In this document: piece after piece, positions 6,701 through 12,089 of the stretch
Numbering within the stretch: the first letter of the stretch is position 1
Layout of the letters: every line of letters begins with the position of its first letter
Origin: Phycisphaerae bacterium
Lineage (GTDB): Bacteria > Planctomycetota > Phycisphaerae > SM23-33
Direction of reading: 5' to 3'
DNA length: 12,089 nt
Assembly (NCBI GenBank): GCA_030610965.1
Contig: JAUWQU010000031.1
Span: 1-12,089, forward strand
Notes under the pieces: generated by a model
Database searches by the model: none
Seen by the model: only the letters and a program-made list of their open reading frames with translations
What the model was told of the DNA's origin: nothing
Program-made: the position numbers and the translations under genes

Positions 6701-8870
6701 GGTCGAATCATACGTGGACGTGGATTTGGCCGACGACGGCCATGGCAATGTCATCGCTGTGTACGTGTGGGACGACCCGGACGACCCGTCGGGCTATCGC
6801 CAGGACCTGCAGATCGAGTTCCGCGACCCGGTCAGCGGCGCGTGGCAAGGGCCGTCATTCCTGACGCAAACGGCGCAGATGGAGGCGGCGCCGGCTGTGG
6901 CGTATGACGCCAGCGGCACACCGTTCGTGGTGTTCGTCCAGAGCGCCCAGGCGTTCGACGCGATCGATCCGGAGGACTTGGCGGGTTTCGCCGCGGGGCA
7001 GAACCTCCAATGGGCTCGCTATGACGACGGGGCGGACGAGTGGGTCGTCGCACCTCTGGTGACGGACAGCCAGTTGCACGGCAACCCCGATATCGCGTTC
7101 TCGCCGATCGCCGCCGACGGCGTGATCGCCTGGGAGACCGGCTCGCCCAGCGCGGACCTCGTGGACCCGACGTCAATGGAGATTCTTGTCAGCCGGTGGA
7201 ATGGCGCGACCTGGTCGCTCCCGCAAGCCGTGACGAATAACGGCGTCGCCGACTGGGGCGTACAGACGCTCTATCGGACCACGGGAGAGCCGCTGGCGAC
7301 CTGGGTCACCGACCCCGACGGCGACATGGCCTCGGCTGGCGAGCCGACCACCGGCCTGGACTACGCGGTCTGGAACGATAGCGCCGGCAGTTGGAATGTA
7401 GGGTCGATCGTCGCCGACGGCCTGGCCAACAATCAGCATCTTCGCATGGTGGCTATGCCGGACGGATCCGTTGAGGCGTACTGGGTGCGTCACGAGGCGC
7501 CGGGGCGGTTCTCGTTGATGCAGGCGGCTTTTGACGGGACAGCCTGGTCGGCTCCGACAGCCGTCCTGACTGACTGGATGTTCATCGACGAGCCGGCTGT
7601 GACGGTGGACGATGACGGCCAGGTGTGTGTGCTGTTCACCGGGATGAAGAATCAGGAGTTGGGCGTGTATCGAATCGATCACGCCAGCCCATGGTCCCTG
7701 CCGACGCTGGTGTCGCCGGCGGGCGAGGTGCCGCTGTTTCTGGCTTCCGCTGTGGACGAATCCGGCGAGGTTGTCGTGAGCATGATCCCTGACCCGGGGA
7801 TGAACCCGGATCAGGTCGGTCAGGTGATGCGTCTGGACCTCCCGCCGGCGAACGACGGCGTGGTTGCCCGGCACGTGTTCTACCACAACTCGCCCATGGG
7901 TGACGCGGTCGACGAAGACAAGCAGCCATTGCTCCCGGGCGGGATCTCCTCGGCGGCGAATTGCACCACCTACGCCCTGGGCCTCAACGGTCTGGCTATC
8001 GATATTGACCAGGCGGCGGGGGCGCCCGAGACGAGCGACTTCGTACTGCGGGTCGGAAACAGTCCGGATCCTTCAGACTGGACAGAAGCTCCGGCGCCGT
8101 CGAGTATGGGCATCGCCCCGGGTATGGGTAAGGACGGCTCGGATCGCATCACCTTGACCTGGGAGGACGGGGCCATCGTGGGCCAATGGCTGGAAGTGAC
8201 TGTGCTGGCTGACGCCAACGGCGGGTCCTTGGGGCTCGGCAGGGACGATATATTCTACTTTGGCAACTTGCCCGGCGACGCCAACGGCGATGGAACAGTG
8301 GGCGCCGCCGACTACATCGCCCTCAAACGGGCCTTCGGCTCCGCCGTCACGGAGCCGGGTGGGTCGGCCGACTTCGACTGCAGCGGCGCGGTGGACTACG
8401 GCGACCTCATGGCCCTTCAGGGCAACTACGGGCAGAGCATCAACATGGCATTCTCTGCACCGGTGCAGGCTGCGGAGCCCGCCCTGGCTATGGCCGCCAC
8501 CGCTGACGCCGCGTCAGTCGCCCTGCGGGACACTGCGGGAATCTTGGACGCCCTCGCCCATTCAGGATCGTCGCTTCTGGCCGCCACGCCGTCCGCCGCG
8601 CGGCCATCTCACACGGAGCTGCCGACTCTGCTCGCTGTCCGCCTCAGCCCCCTGTCGGCATCCCCCTCGCGTTTGCTGAGGGCTGACACGGCAGGCCAAG
8701 TGGTTGCGGACATTCTCCAACTGACCGCCCCTTCGTGGAGCGGCGACTCGGCCAAACACAAGCCGCCAGATGCCCCTTGGATGACTAGACTGGCCACGGA
8801 CATTCTTGGCAAGCCGCGTAAGGGCCGGCAGGATCCCTTCGGGCTGGACGTGCTGGCGGTTAGAAGGTAA
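3711..8870 (+). CDS. Large secreted multidomain protein: LEPR motif, seven-bladed PD40-like propeller, CARDB, beta-rich region, second propeller-like region, dockerin
   Basis: The product has 1719 residues. LEPRVLLSG at 15-23 is the N-terminal motif of many exported planctomycete proteins. Residues 44-437 hold seven WD40/TolB-like repeats with the core SxDGRYVAF, ending in an xDxFLADR-like strand: one propeller. Residues 447-571 look like a CARDB adhesion domain (PDLTVTI to NNGWSVDAG). Residues 571-990 are beta-rich and unassigned, with an Asp/Glu-rich linker near 783-809. Residues 994-1379 carry further degenerate propeller-like repeats. Residues 1384-1519 (HVFYHNS to IFYFGN) match a module often placed before dockerins in this phylum. 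A type I dockerin with two Ca-loops (DANGDGTVGAAD and DFDCSGAVDYGD) spans 1522-1576. The last 143 residues are Ala/Ser/Leu-rich. ATG 3711 is chosen for AAAGGAG 6 nt upstream. ATG 3651 (AGGAGG, 11 nt away) would add an Arg-rich leader, and 3630 is also open. The role is probably extracellular binding or surface structure; no catalytic site is seen. Confidence 0.9.
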   Translation: MSAMDFAAVGWCEPLEPRVLLSGTPNVVELLPRNPDLSQANAESRSASVSADGRYVAFESDASNLAAGDTAGYADVYLLDRLTDEITWISEPAMEPNPLIGALDGHNVGPAISADGAYVAFVSYSGTLAGLAAPDIPADANSLPDVYVYEVATGDLTRLTNQGVELGIVLGAPSISDDGRYVAFTYQDMMSPGFIWYGISVIDRQSGVRETITTGLDDLPPDGMSMEPSISGDGRYLTFLSMATNLIPNDTGGFADVFLADRQTDTIVRVSQTADGTEGNYGGGAGPAISSDGAFVAFQSSSTNLVPGQTILGTNIYVYEVTTGTVELISASAGGDPADWNCETPTISSDGRYVAFVSGAENLVAGDTNEDDDIFRVDHQTGTIERVSVTDAGTQVEGDSSEPGLSGDGTLVVYSSLSAGLVSGDANAIQDIFLADMGGGSPSGQPDLTVTIDSYASGIYHPDDAVTPTLTLSNVGDEAALGGWDVQVVLSINQVLGDADDLVLGSWTEADALAAGGSRQAVQPMTIPGDAPMGRYYVVAQVDSTGVIDEGAGELNNNGWSVDAGVILVPEGYIMPVVTEITSSRDPADPHFQDPMRYIAGLGIPEVDTTFTAEVSGAPTTVSFSVGGITVVDDNGADGWSAEINMSEVASPRPVVVVADGVSDPGLFDVNVLMLPEWFQEDHIKYEASFDEDRGYIFQMQIRDVIYGVTTPDNWSFSDPAFDMELVDLAGEWTGFWCGSKFELVSDLEGRVTPGPIHYGINVTVLGWVLYDRFVEMSENYEFGDDDEEGYGDAEDSNDQGEASEGSFQGTLTGDIVYSFTDNLGWQGAAGRVTLGISYDREFDFYSQYFVLAQIAGLPVLTASIGAGMAIDVDVSASLTAQLDADNIISVTDVDVIAGGTVTPSVYVGIEALYGLVGKARISLGAAMQQDIEFGWDGDLGFDIQAPGALDINARLTGSLLCGLFKWSKDWNWRVLSWDFFGDTGDDVAFTETDHLAVESYVDVDLADDGHGNVIAVYVWDDPDDPSGYRQDLQIEFRDPVSGAWQGPSFLTQTAQMEAAPAVAYDASGTPFVVFVQSAQAFDAIDPEDLAGFAAGQNLQWARYDDGADEWVVAPLVTDSQLHGNPDIAFSPIAADGVIAWETGSPSADLVDPTSMEILVSRWNGATWSLPQAVTNNGVADWGVQTLYRTTGEPLATWVTDPDGDMASAGEPTTGLDYAVWNDSAGSWNVGSIVADGLANNQHLRMVAMPDGSVEAYWVRHEAPGRFSLMQAAFDGTAWSAPTAVLTDWMFIDEPAVTVDDDGQVCVLFTGMKNQELGVYRIDHASPWSLPTLVSPAGEVPLFLASAVDESGEVVVSMIPDPGMNPDQVGQVMRLDLPPANDGVVARHVFYHNSPMGDAVDEDKQPLLPGGISSAANCTTYALGLNGLAIDIDQAAGAPETSDFVLRVGNSPDPSDWTEAPAPSSMGIAPGMGKDGSDRITLTWEDGAIVGQWLEVTVLADANGGSLGLGRDDIFYFGNLPGDANGDGTVGAADYIALKRAFGSAVTEPGGSADFDCSGAVDYGDLMALQGNYGQSINMAFSAPVQAAEPALAMAATADAASVALRDTAGILDALAHSGSSLLAATPSAARPSHTELPTLLAVRLSPLSASPSRLLRADTAGQVVADILQLTAPSWSGDSAKHKPPDAPWMTRLATDILGKPRKGRQDPFGLDVLAVRR

Positions 8871-8872
8871 CC

Positions 8873-9484
8873 ATGGGGCCGGCATTTGAAAGCCGGACGG
8901 ATATGAGCACATCGTATGAAACGACCGGGAATGCCGACGCCGGAATCCAGGCGCAGGTCCAGGGCATAGGTTCGTTGCTCTGGCTGATTTCAGCCGTTAT
9001 CTTCGGCTTGATTGGGCCGATTGCGTTGTCGGTTTACTACGCTGGCGTCTTCGACGCGCCCTTTGCCCGCAATCGCAACAGTGGATATCCGTGGCGCTAT
9101 CCCGTTTGGGCCTACGGGATAACCCTCGTCAAGCTGACGGCCTTGGTCGTCTGGATGAGCATCCGCAACAGGCCCGGCTGGGTTTCACCGTGGCTTGCCG
9201 GGACCTTTGCAGGCATCTTCATTGCCGGCTCGGCGCACGCGGCCGGGTGTGCCGCAATGAATACCCAGGGGCTCGGCCACGGCCTGTGGTTCGGATCACA
9301 CGTGGTACTGGCCGGTTTGGCTTCCCTGTGCTATTTCTGGAGCTTCGTTGCGGCTGCGCTGAAGGGCCGGCACCGGATAGGCCTGCTCTTGCTGGGTGTC
9401 TTGCTCGGCCTGGTGACCGCAGCCATGCCGTTGGCGGCGGAGTTGGGACTGCGAATCGTGCTGCTGAAAAGAGGTGCGGCGTGA
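8873..9484 (+). CDS. Hypothetical polytopic membrane protein, about five TM segments
   Basis: The 203-aa protein is not recognised. Hydrophobic spans are visible at about 33-57, 78-96, 104-126, 140-163 and 168-197, joined by short loops. A conspicuous loop, FARNRNSGYPWRYP, lies between spans 1 and 2, and GCAAMNTQGLGHG between spans 3 and 4. The C-terminus (LLKRGAA) is basic. The ATG at 8873 is 2 bp after the stop of the large secreted protein, so translation is probably coupled. A second ATG at 8903 is possible; neither has a strong Shine-Dalgarno. Adjacency suggests expression together with the secreted protein, but there is no evidence for a shared function. The gene converges on the PLD pseudogene with 12 bp between them and no terminator-like hairpin. 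Confidence 0.75.
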   Translation: MGPAFESRTDMSTSYETTGNADAGIQAQVQGIGSLLWLISAVIFGLIGPIALSVYYAGVFDAPFARNRNSGYPWRYPVWAYGITLVKLTALVVWMSIRNRPGWVSPWLAGTFAGIFIAGSAHAAGCAAMNTQGLGHGLWFGSHVVLAGLASLCYFWSFVAAALKGRHRIGLLLLGVLLGLVTAAMPLAAELGLRIVLLKRGAA

Positions 9485-9496
9485 GGGAACTGCCAA

Positions 9497-10019
9497 CTAC
9501 TTATCCTTCCGCTCGTACTCGTGCGAATGCTCCCTGTGCTCCTTGAAGTTCTTCTGGTAGGCCGCCATCAGCTTGGGCTTGCCCTCGATGATCAGCAGGT
9601 TTTCCGCGTTGCTCTCCTCGGCCGCCTTCGTGAAGTTGAAGCTCCCGGTGATGATCGTCGCATCGTCGACCAGGATTATCTTGTTGTGGGCGATTCGGTG
9701 CTTGGCGTCGATGAAGACCGGGATGCCCGCATTGGCAACGAACGGGGCCGATGAGTACTTCGCCGTTTCCTGGCTCTTGTCCAGCACGACCGTCACCTTG
9801 ACGCCGCGCTTATGGGCGTCGACCAGCGCCTTGGCGATGGGCGCCGACGTGAAGCTGTAGGCCTGGACGAGCACCGTCTGCTCGGCCTTACCCAGCGTAT
9901 CGACGACCGCCTCCGTGCAGCCGCCCTTCGGCTAGAAGTAGACGGCGACCCCCTCTTCGATGCCCGCTGGTGTCGTGTCGCGATCATCCCGCCCACGACA
10001 TGATGAACGCTGTCTTCAT
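9497..10019 (-). pseudogene. PLD-superfamily (Nuc-like) nuclease, broken by an amber codon and a degenerate leader
   Basis: Translation of the minus strand from about 9961 gives EEGVAVYF, then TAG at 9932-9934, then PKGGCTEAVVDTLGKAE and on through QAYSFTS to the end at 9497. The C-terminal part contains the single HKD motif HNKIILVDDATIITGSFNF, which fits Nuc/EndA-type endonucleases that dimerise to build one phosphodiesterase site. In this family the Y-x-S-P-x-G segment normally has Ser where the stop stands (TCG to TAG would suffice). A possible signal-like start, MKTAFIMSWAG, at 10019 is in another frame and ends at a TGA (9984-9986). A GTG at 9874 could restart a 125-aa fragment that keeps H, K and D but lacks the first strand. 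The gene follows glpK by 8 nt. A sequencing or assembly error is the main alternative. A working amber suppressor is less likely. Confidence 0.75.
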
Positions 10020-10027
10020 AAACGTTC

Positions 10028-11518
10028 TTACGGCTCCTGCCAGCCTTTTGCCCGCTCCACCGCCTTTCGCCAGCCGGCGCGAAGTCGGGTCACTTCTTCC
10101 GCGGGCATCTTCGGCGTGAATATTCTGTCCCCCTGCCGCTGTCGAGCAAGGTCGGAAAGGTCCTGCCAGTACCCTACGGCCAAACCTGCCAGGCACGCCG
10201 CCCCCATGGCCGTCGTCTCCAGGACGACGGGGCTCACGACGGGCACGCCCAGGAAGTCCGCCTGCAACTGCATGAGCAGGCCGTTGACGGCCGCCCCGCC
10301 ATCAACCCGCAATTCGGCCAGGCGAACACCCGCGTCAGCCTCCATGGCCTCAAGCACGTCGGCCACCTGGAAGGCGATGGCCTCGAGTGCCGCCCGGGCC
10401 AGGTGAGCGGCCGTGGTGCCACGGGTGATGCCCGCCAGCAACCCACGAGCATAGGGGTCCCAGTGCGGGGCGCCCAGCCCGGCGAACGCCGGCACCAGGT
10501 ACACCCCGCCGTTGTCCGGCACACTGGCGGCCATGGCCTCCACCTCCCCTGCGGTGCGAATCAGTCCCATCTCGTCGCGCAGCCACTGCACCACGGCCCC
10601 ACCGATGAAGACGCTGCCCTCCAGGGCGTACTGAACTCGCGGACCGATCCGCGAGGCTATGGTCGTCAACAACCCGTGCTGGCTGGGCACAACCTGCTCA
10701 CCGGTGTTCATCAGCATGAAGCAACCGGTGCCGTAGGTGTTCTTGACCATGCCGCGATGGATGCACATCTGCCCCAGCAGGGCCGCCTGCTGGTCGCCCA
10801 TCATACCGGCCACAGGCACCGGACGATCCAGCACGCCTGGGGCCGTTTCCCCGATGACCTCACTGCAAGAGCGGACTTCCGGCAGGACGGCCGCGGGGAC
10901 ATCGAGGATCGCCAGCAGCTCGTCATCCCAGCGGCCGGTATGAATGTTGAACAGGAGCGTCCGCGAGGCGTTGGTCGCATCGGTGACGTGGACGGCCCCG
11001 CCCGTGAGGTTCCAGGCGAGCCAAGTGTCGACCGTGCCGAAGGCCAGTTCGCCGGCGCAGGCCTGCCGGCGGGCGTCTGGGACGTTGTCCAAGACCCACG
11101 CGAGCTTGGTGCCCGAGAAGTATGGGTCCAGGCAAAGGCCTGTCTTCTGCCGGAAGAGCGGCTCGCGACCGGCCTCCCGCAGCCGGTCGCAGGCCCCGGC
11201 CGTACGCCGGTCCTGCCAGACGATCGCGTTGCCGACGGGAAGGCCGGTACGGCGGTTCCATACAACCGTGGTCTCCCGCTGATTGGCGATGCCGATGGCG
11301 GCAATGTCATCACAGGTCAGCCCGCCCATGGCGATGGCCTGCCTGGCCGCCTCCAATTGGCTGGACCAGATCGCCATCGGGTCGTGCTCCACCCAGCCGG
11401 GGCGGGGATACAGTTGCGGAAACTCTTGCTGCGCGCGAGCCAGGCACTGGCCCTGTCGGTCAAATACGAGGGCACGGGAACTCGTGGTGCCCTGGTCCAG
11501 TGCAAGGATGTATTTCAT
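10028..11518 (-). CDS. glpK: Glycerol kinase
   Basis: The 496-aa protein is close to the usual 500 residues and is intact. It phosphorylates glycerol to sn-glycerol 3-phosphate with ATP in the cytoplasm. Seen in order: the phosphate loop DQGTTSSR at 8-15, glycerol-binding R81-E82 in ANQRETT, IVWQDRRT at 99-106, Y133 in DPYFSGTK, the catalytic-base D242 in GDQQAALLG, the YGTGCFML turn at 262-269, EGSVFIGGAVVQWLRD at 300-315, GLGAPHWDP at 347-355 and the nucleotide-binding DGGAAVNGL at 406-414. The ATG at 11518 is preceded by AGGA about 6 nt upstream. No glpF transporter or glpD dehydrogenase lies beside it in this window, so the glycerol pathway genes may be scattered. The short distance to the nuclease remnant suggests one transcript, probably without functional meaning. 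The identity is very secure. Confidence 0.97.
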   Translation of the reverse strand: MKYILALDQGTTSSRALVFDRQGQCLARAQQEFPQLYPRPGWVEHDPMAIWSSQLEAARQAIAMGGLTCDDIAAIGIANQRETTVVWNRRTGLPVGNAIVWQDRRTAGACDRLREAGREPLFRQKTGLCLDPYFSGTKLAWVLDNVPDARRQACAGELAFGTVDTWLAWNLTGGAVHVTDATNASRTLLFNIHTGRWDDELLAILDVPAAVLPEVRSCSEVIGETAPGVLDRPVPVAGMMGDQQAALLGQMCIHRGMVKNTYGTGCFMLMNTGEQVVPSQHGLLTTIASRIGPRVQYALEGSVFIGGAVVQWLRDEMGLIRTAGEVEAMAASVPDNGGVYLVPAFAGLGAPHWDPYARGLLAGITRGTTAAHLARAALEAIAFQVADVLEAMEADAGVRLAELRVDGGAAVNGLLMQLQADFLGVPVVSPVVLETTAMGAACLAGLAVGYWQDLSDLARQRQGDRIFTPKMPAEEVTRLRAGWRKAVERAKGWQEP

Positions 11519-11831
11519 GGCGATCCTGAAGCCTGAGGGCTGAGCTTGCGGCCTGACCCGGTCGCCGGGCCGCCTTTGCCACCCGGAGTAGCTACGGCGG
11601 AATCACGCACAGGCTTTCGGACATTGTACCTGCGCCCAAAGGCGTCCGGAAGGTGCGCCAGCAGAATATGCTTTAAGCCTCTGTTTCCGCAACGTCACGC
11701 GCGGACAGGCATCTGTTATGTTTTTTGATGGCGATGGCCAAGACTTTCAACGTGCCCACCAGCCCGGTCAGATTGCGGCTCCGGCTCGCCCTTCAAGCCG
11801 AGAGGAAGTTTGTCGATGCCGGCGATCGTGG
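11519..11831. other. Intergenic region upstream of glpK, no convincing gene
   Basis: This stretch must hold the glpK promoter, but only a weak candidate is seen: a minus-strand TACAAT at 11623-11628 without a good -35. A short dyad, CCCGG-TCG-CCGGG, lies at 11557-11569 in the presumed leader. An open frame on the plus strand from 11725 has no ribosome binding site or recognisable content and is not called. Confidence 0.5.
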
Positions 11832-11837
11832 TAGAAT
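11810..11837 (+). promoter_or_regulatory. Possible rightward promoter
   Basis: TTGTCG (11810-11815) and TAGAAT (11832-11837) are 16 bp apart, a fair sigma70 match (4/6 and 5/6). Transcription from it would run through the palindrome at 11855-11872 and into the small ORF at 11939. It is inferred from the boxes only. Confidence 0.35.
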
Positions 11838-11854
11838 CTCCGTACAGGCTGACA

Positions 11855-11872
11855 ATCCCGGCGCGCCGGGAT
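11855..11872 (+). repeat. 18-bp perfect palindrome
   Basis: ATCCCGGCGCGCCGGGAT is identical to its own reverse complement. As RNA it can form a 7-bp stem with a CGCG loop; as DNA it is a strong dimer-binding candidate. It lies about 12 nt behind the presumed transcription start of the rightward promoter. No T-run follows, so it is not an intrinsic terminator. Confidence 0.6.
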
Positions 11873-11885
11873 CGGCCAGCGGTCA

Positions 11886-11902
11886 TCCGGGAAATGCCGG
11901 GT
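11886..11902 (+). repeat. CCGGGAAAT dyad resembling the site at 3127-3140
   Basis: ATCCGGGAAATGCCGGG matches the minus-strand string ATCCGGGAAATCCCGG at 3127-3142 in 15 of the first 16 positions. Both lie in intergenic DNA near promoter-like boxes. A looser relative (ATCCGGGATTGCC, minus strand) is in the leader hairpin at about 3613-3625. It may be a shared regulator site, a small dispersed repeat, or chance in GC-rich DNA. Confidence 0.3.
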
Positions 11903-11938
11903 TAGAATCGTCCGAGGCAATCGAGTTGAGGGGCCTTT

Positions 11939-12007
11939 ATGAAGTGGGCATGGCTATCGTTCCGGTTGGGTCGTCGAAGTAAACCGAAGCCCGGCGGCTG
12001 CGGCTGA
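11939..12007 (+). CDS. Possible 22-codon ORF or leader peptide
   Basis: The ATG at 11939 is preceded by GAGG about 8 nt upstream, and the frame ends at TGA 12005-12007. The peptide starts MKWAWLSFRLGRRSKPKP and ends GGCG: strongly basic with an aromatic, hydrophobic start. No family is recognised. It could be a leader peptide for a gene beyond the window, a small peptide gene, or chance. Nothing convincing follows in the last 82 bases. Confidence 0.22.
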   Translation: MKWAWLSFRLGRRSKPKPGGCG

Positions 12008-12089
12008 CCAATCATCGACGCGCTGCTCTCGTGGCGAGGGCACAAGACGAACGCATCGTGTCCGCTTCCCAAGCCGGAGGCAGAACAGT

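Noticed and set aside
8879..8896. CCGGC/GCCGG dyad as a terminator after the large gene
   Set aside because: The stem is only 5 bp, lacks a T-run and lies inside the start of the next reading frame.
9932..9934. TAG as a pyrrolysine or recoded codon in the nuclease
   Set aside because: Nothing in the window suggests recoding, and the leader is also out of frame, so disruption or error is the simpler reading.
10403..11536. 377-codon plus-strand frame opposite glpK
   Set aside because: Glycerol kinase on the minus strand is complete and unambiguous.
11725..11982. 85-codon plus-strand frame starting with TTG
   Set aside because: It has no ribosome binding site, no recognisable content, and it runs across the promoter-like boxes and the palindrome.

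Overview
The window reads as high-GC DNA from a planctomycete, most likely of the Phycisphaerae type. The main reason is the 1.7-kilo-residue protein in the centre. It has the N-terminal LEPRVLLSG motif common on secreted planctomycete proteins, a C-terminal module of a type often seen in that phylum, and a type I dockerin. This taxonomic call rests on recalled family features; no search was run.

Left third (1-3015, minus strand). Four genes point leftwards in the order Tat-exported cupin protein, SDR dehydrogenase with an unusual C-terminal extension, DeoC-type class I aldolase, and FGGY sugar kinase (cut by the window edge). The SDR and aldolase genes are 6 bp apart. A good sigma70-like promoter (-10 TATAAT at 3098-3103) with a perfect CCGGGA/TCCCGG dyad next to its -35 lies in front of the cupin gene. 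The set resembles a catabolic route for a sugar, polyol or deoxy-sugar: isomerisation or binding, oxidation, phosphorylation, retro-aldol cleavage. The substrate cannot be named from sequence. The aldolase has changes in its phosphate-binding loops.

Divergent intergenic region (3016-3710). It carries the cupin promoter, two possible small minus-strand ORFs (42 aa with one membrane segment, and 77 aa), a promoter facing right (-10 at 3564-3569), and a leader hairpin before the large gene.

Centre (3711-9484, plus strand). A 1719-residue secreted beta-propeller protein is followed 2 bp later by a five-TM membrane protein of unknown function, probably co-transcribed.

Right third (9497-11518, minus strand). 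An intact glycerol kinase gene (glpK) is followed by a PLD-superfamily (Nuc-like) nuclease gene. The nuclease frame is broken by an amber codon where the family usually has Ser, and its leader is in a different frame, so it is called a pseudogene.

Right edge (11519-12089). No convincing large gene. There is a rightward promoter-like pair, an 18-bp perfect palindrome in the leader behind it, a second CCGGGAAAT-type dyad, and a 22-codon ORF with a possible Shine-Dalgarno.

No tRNA, rRNA, CRISPR array, insertion sequence or attachment site was recognised.
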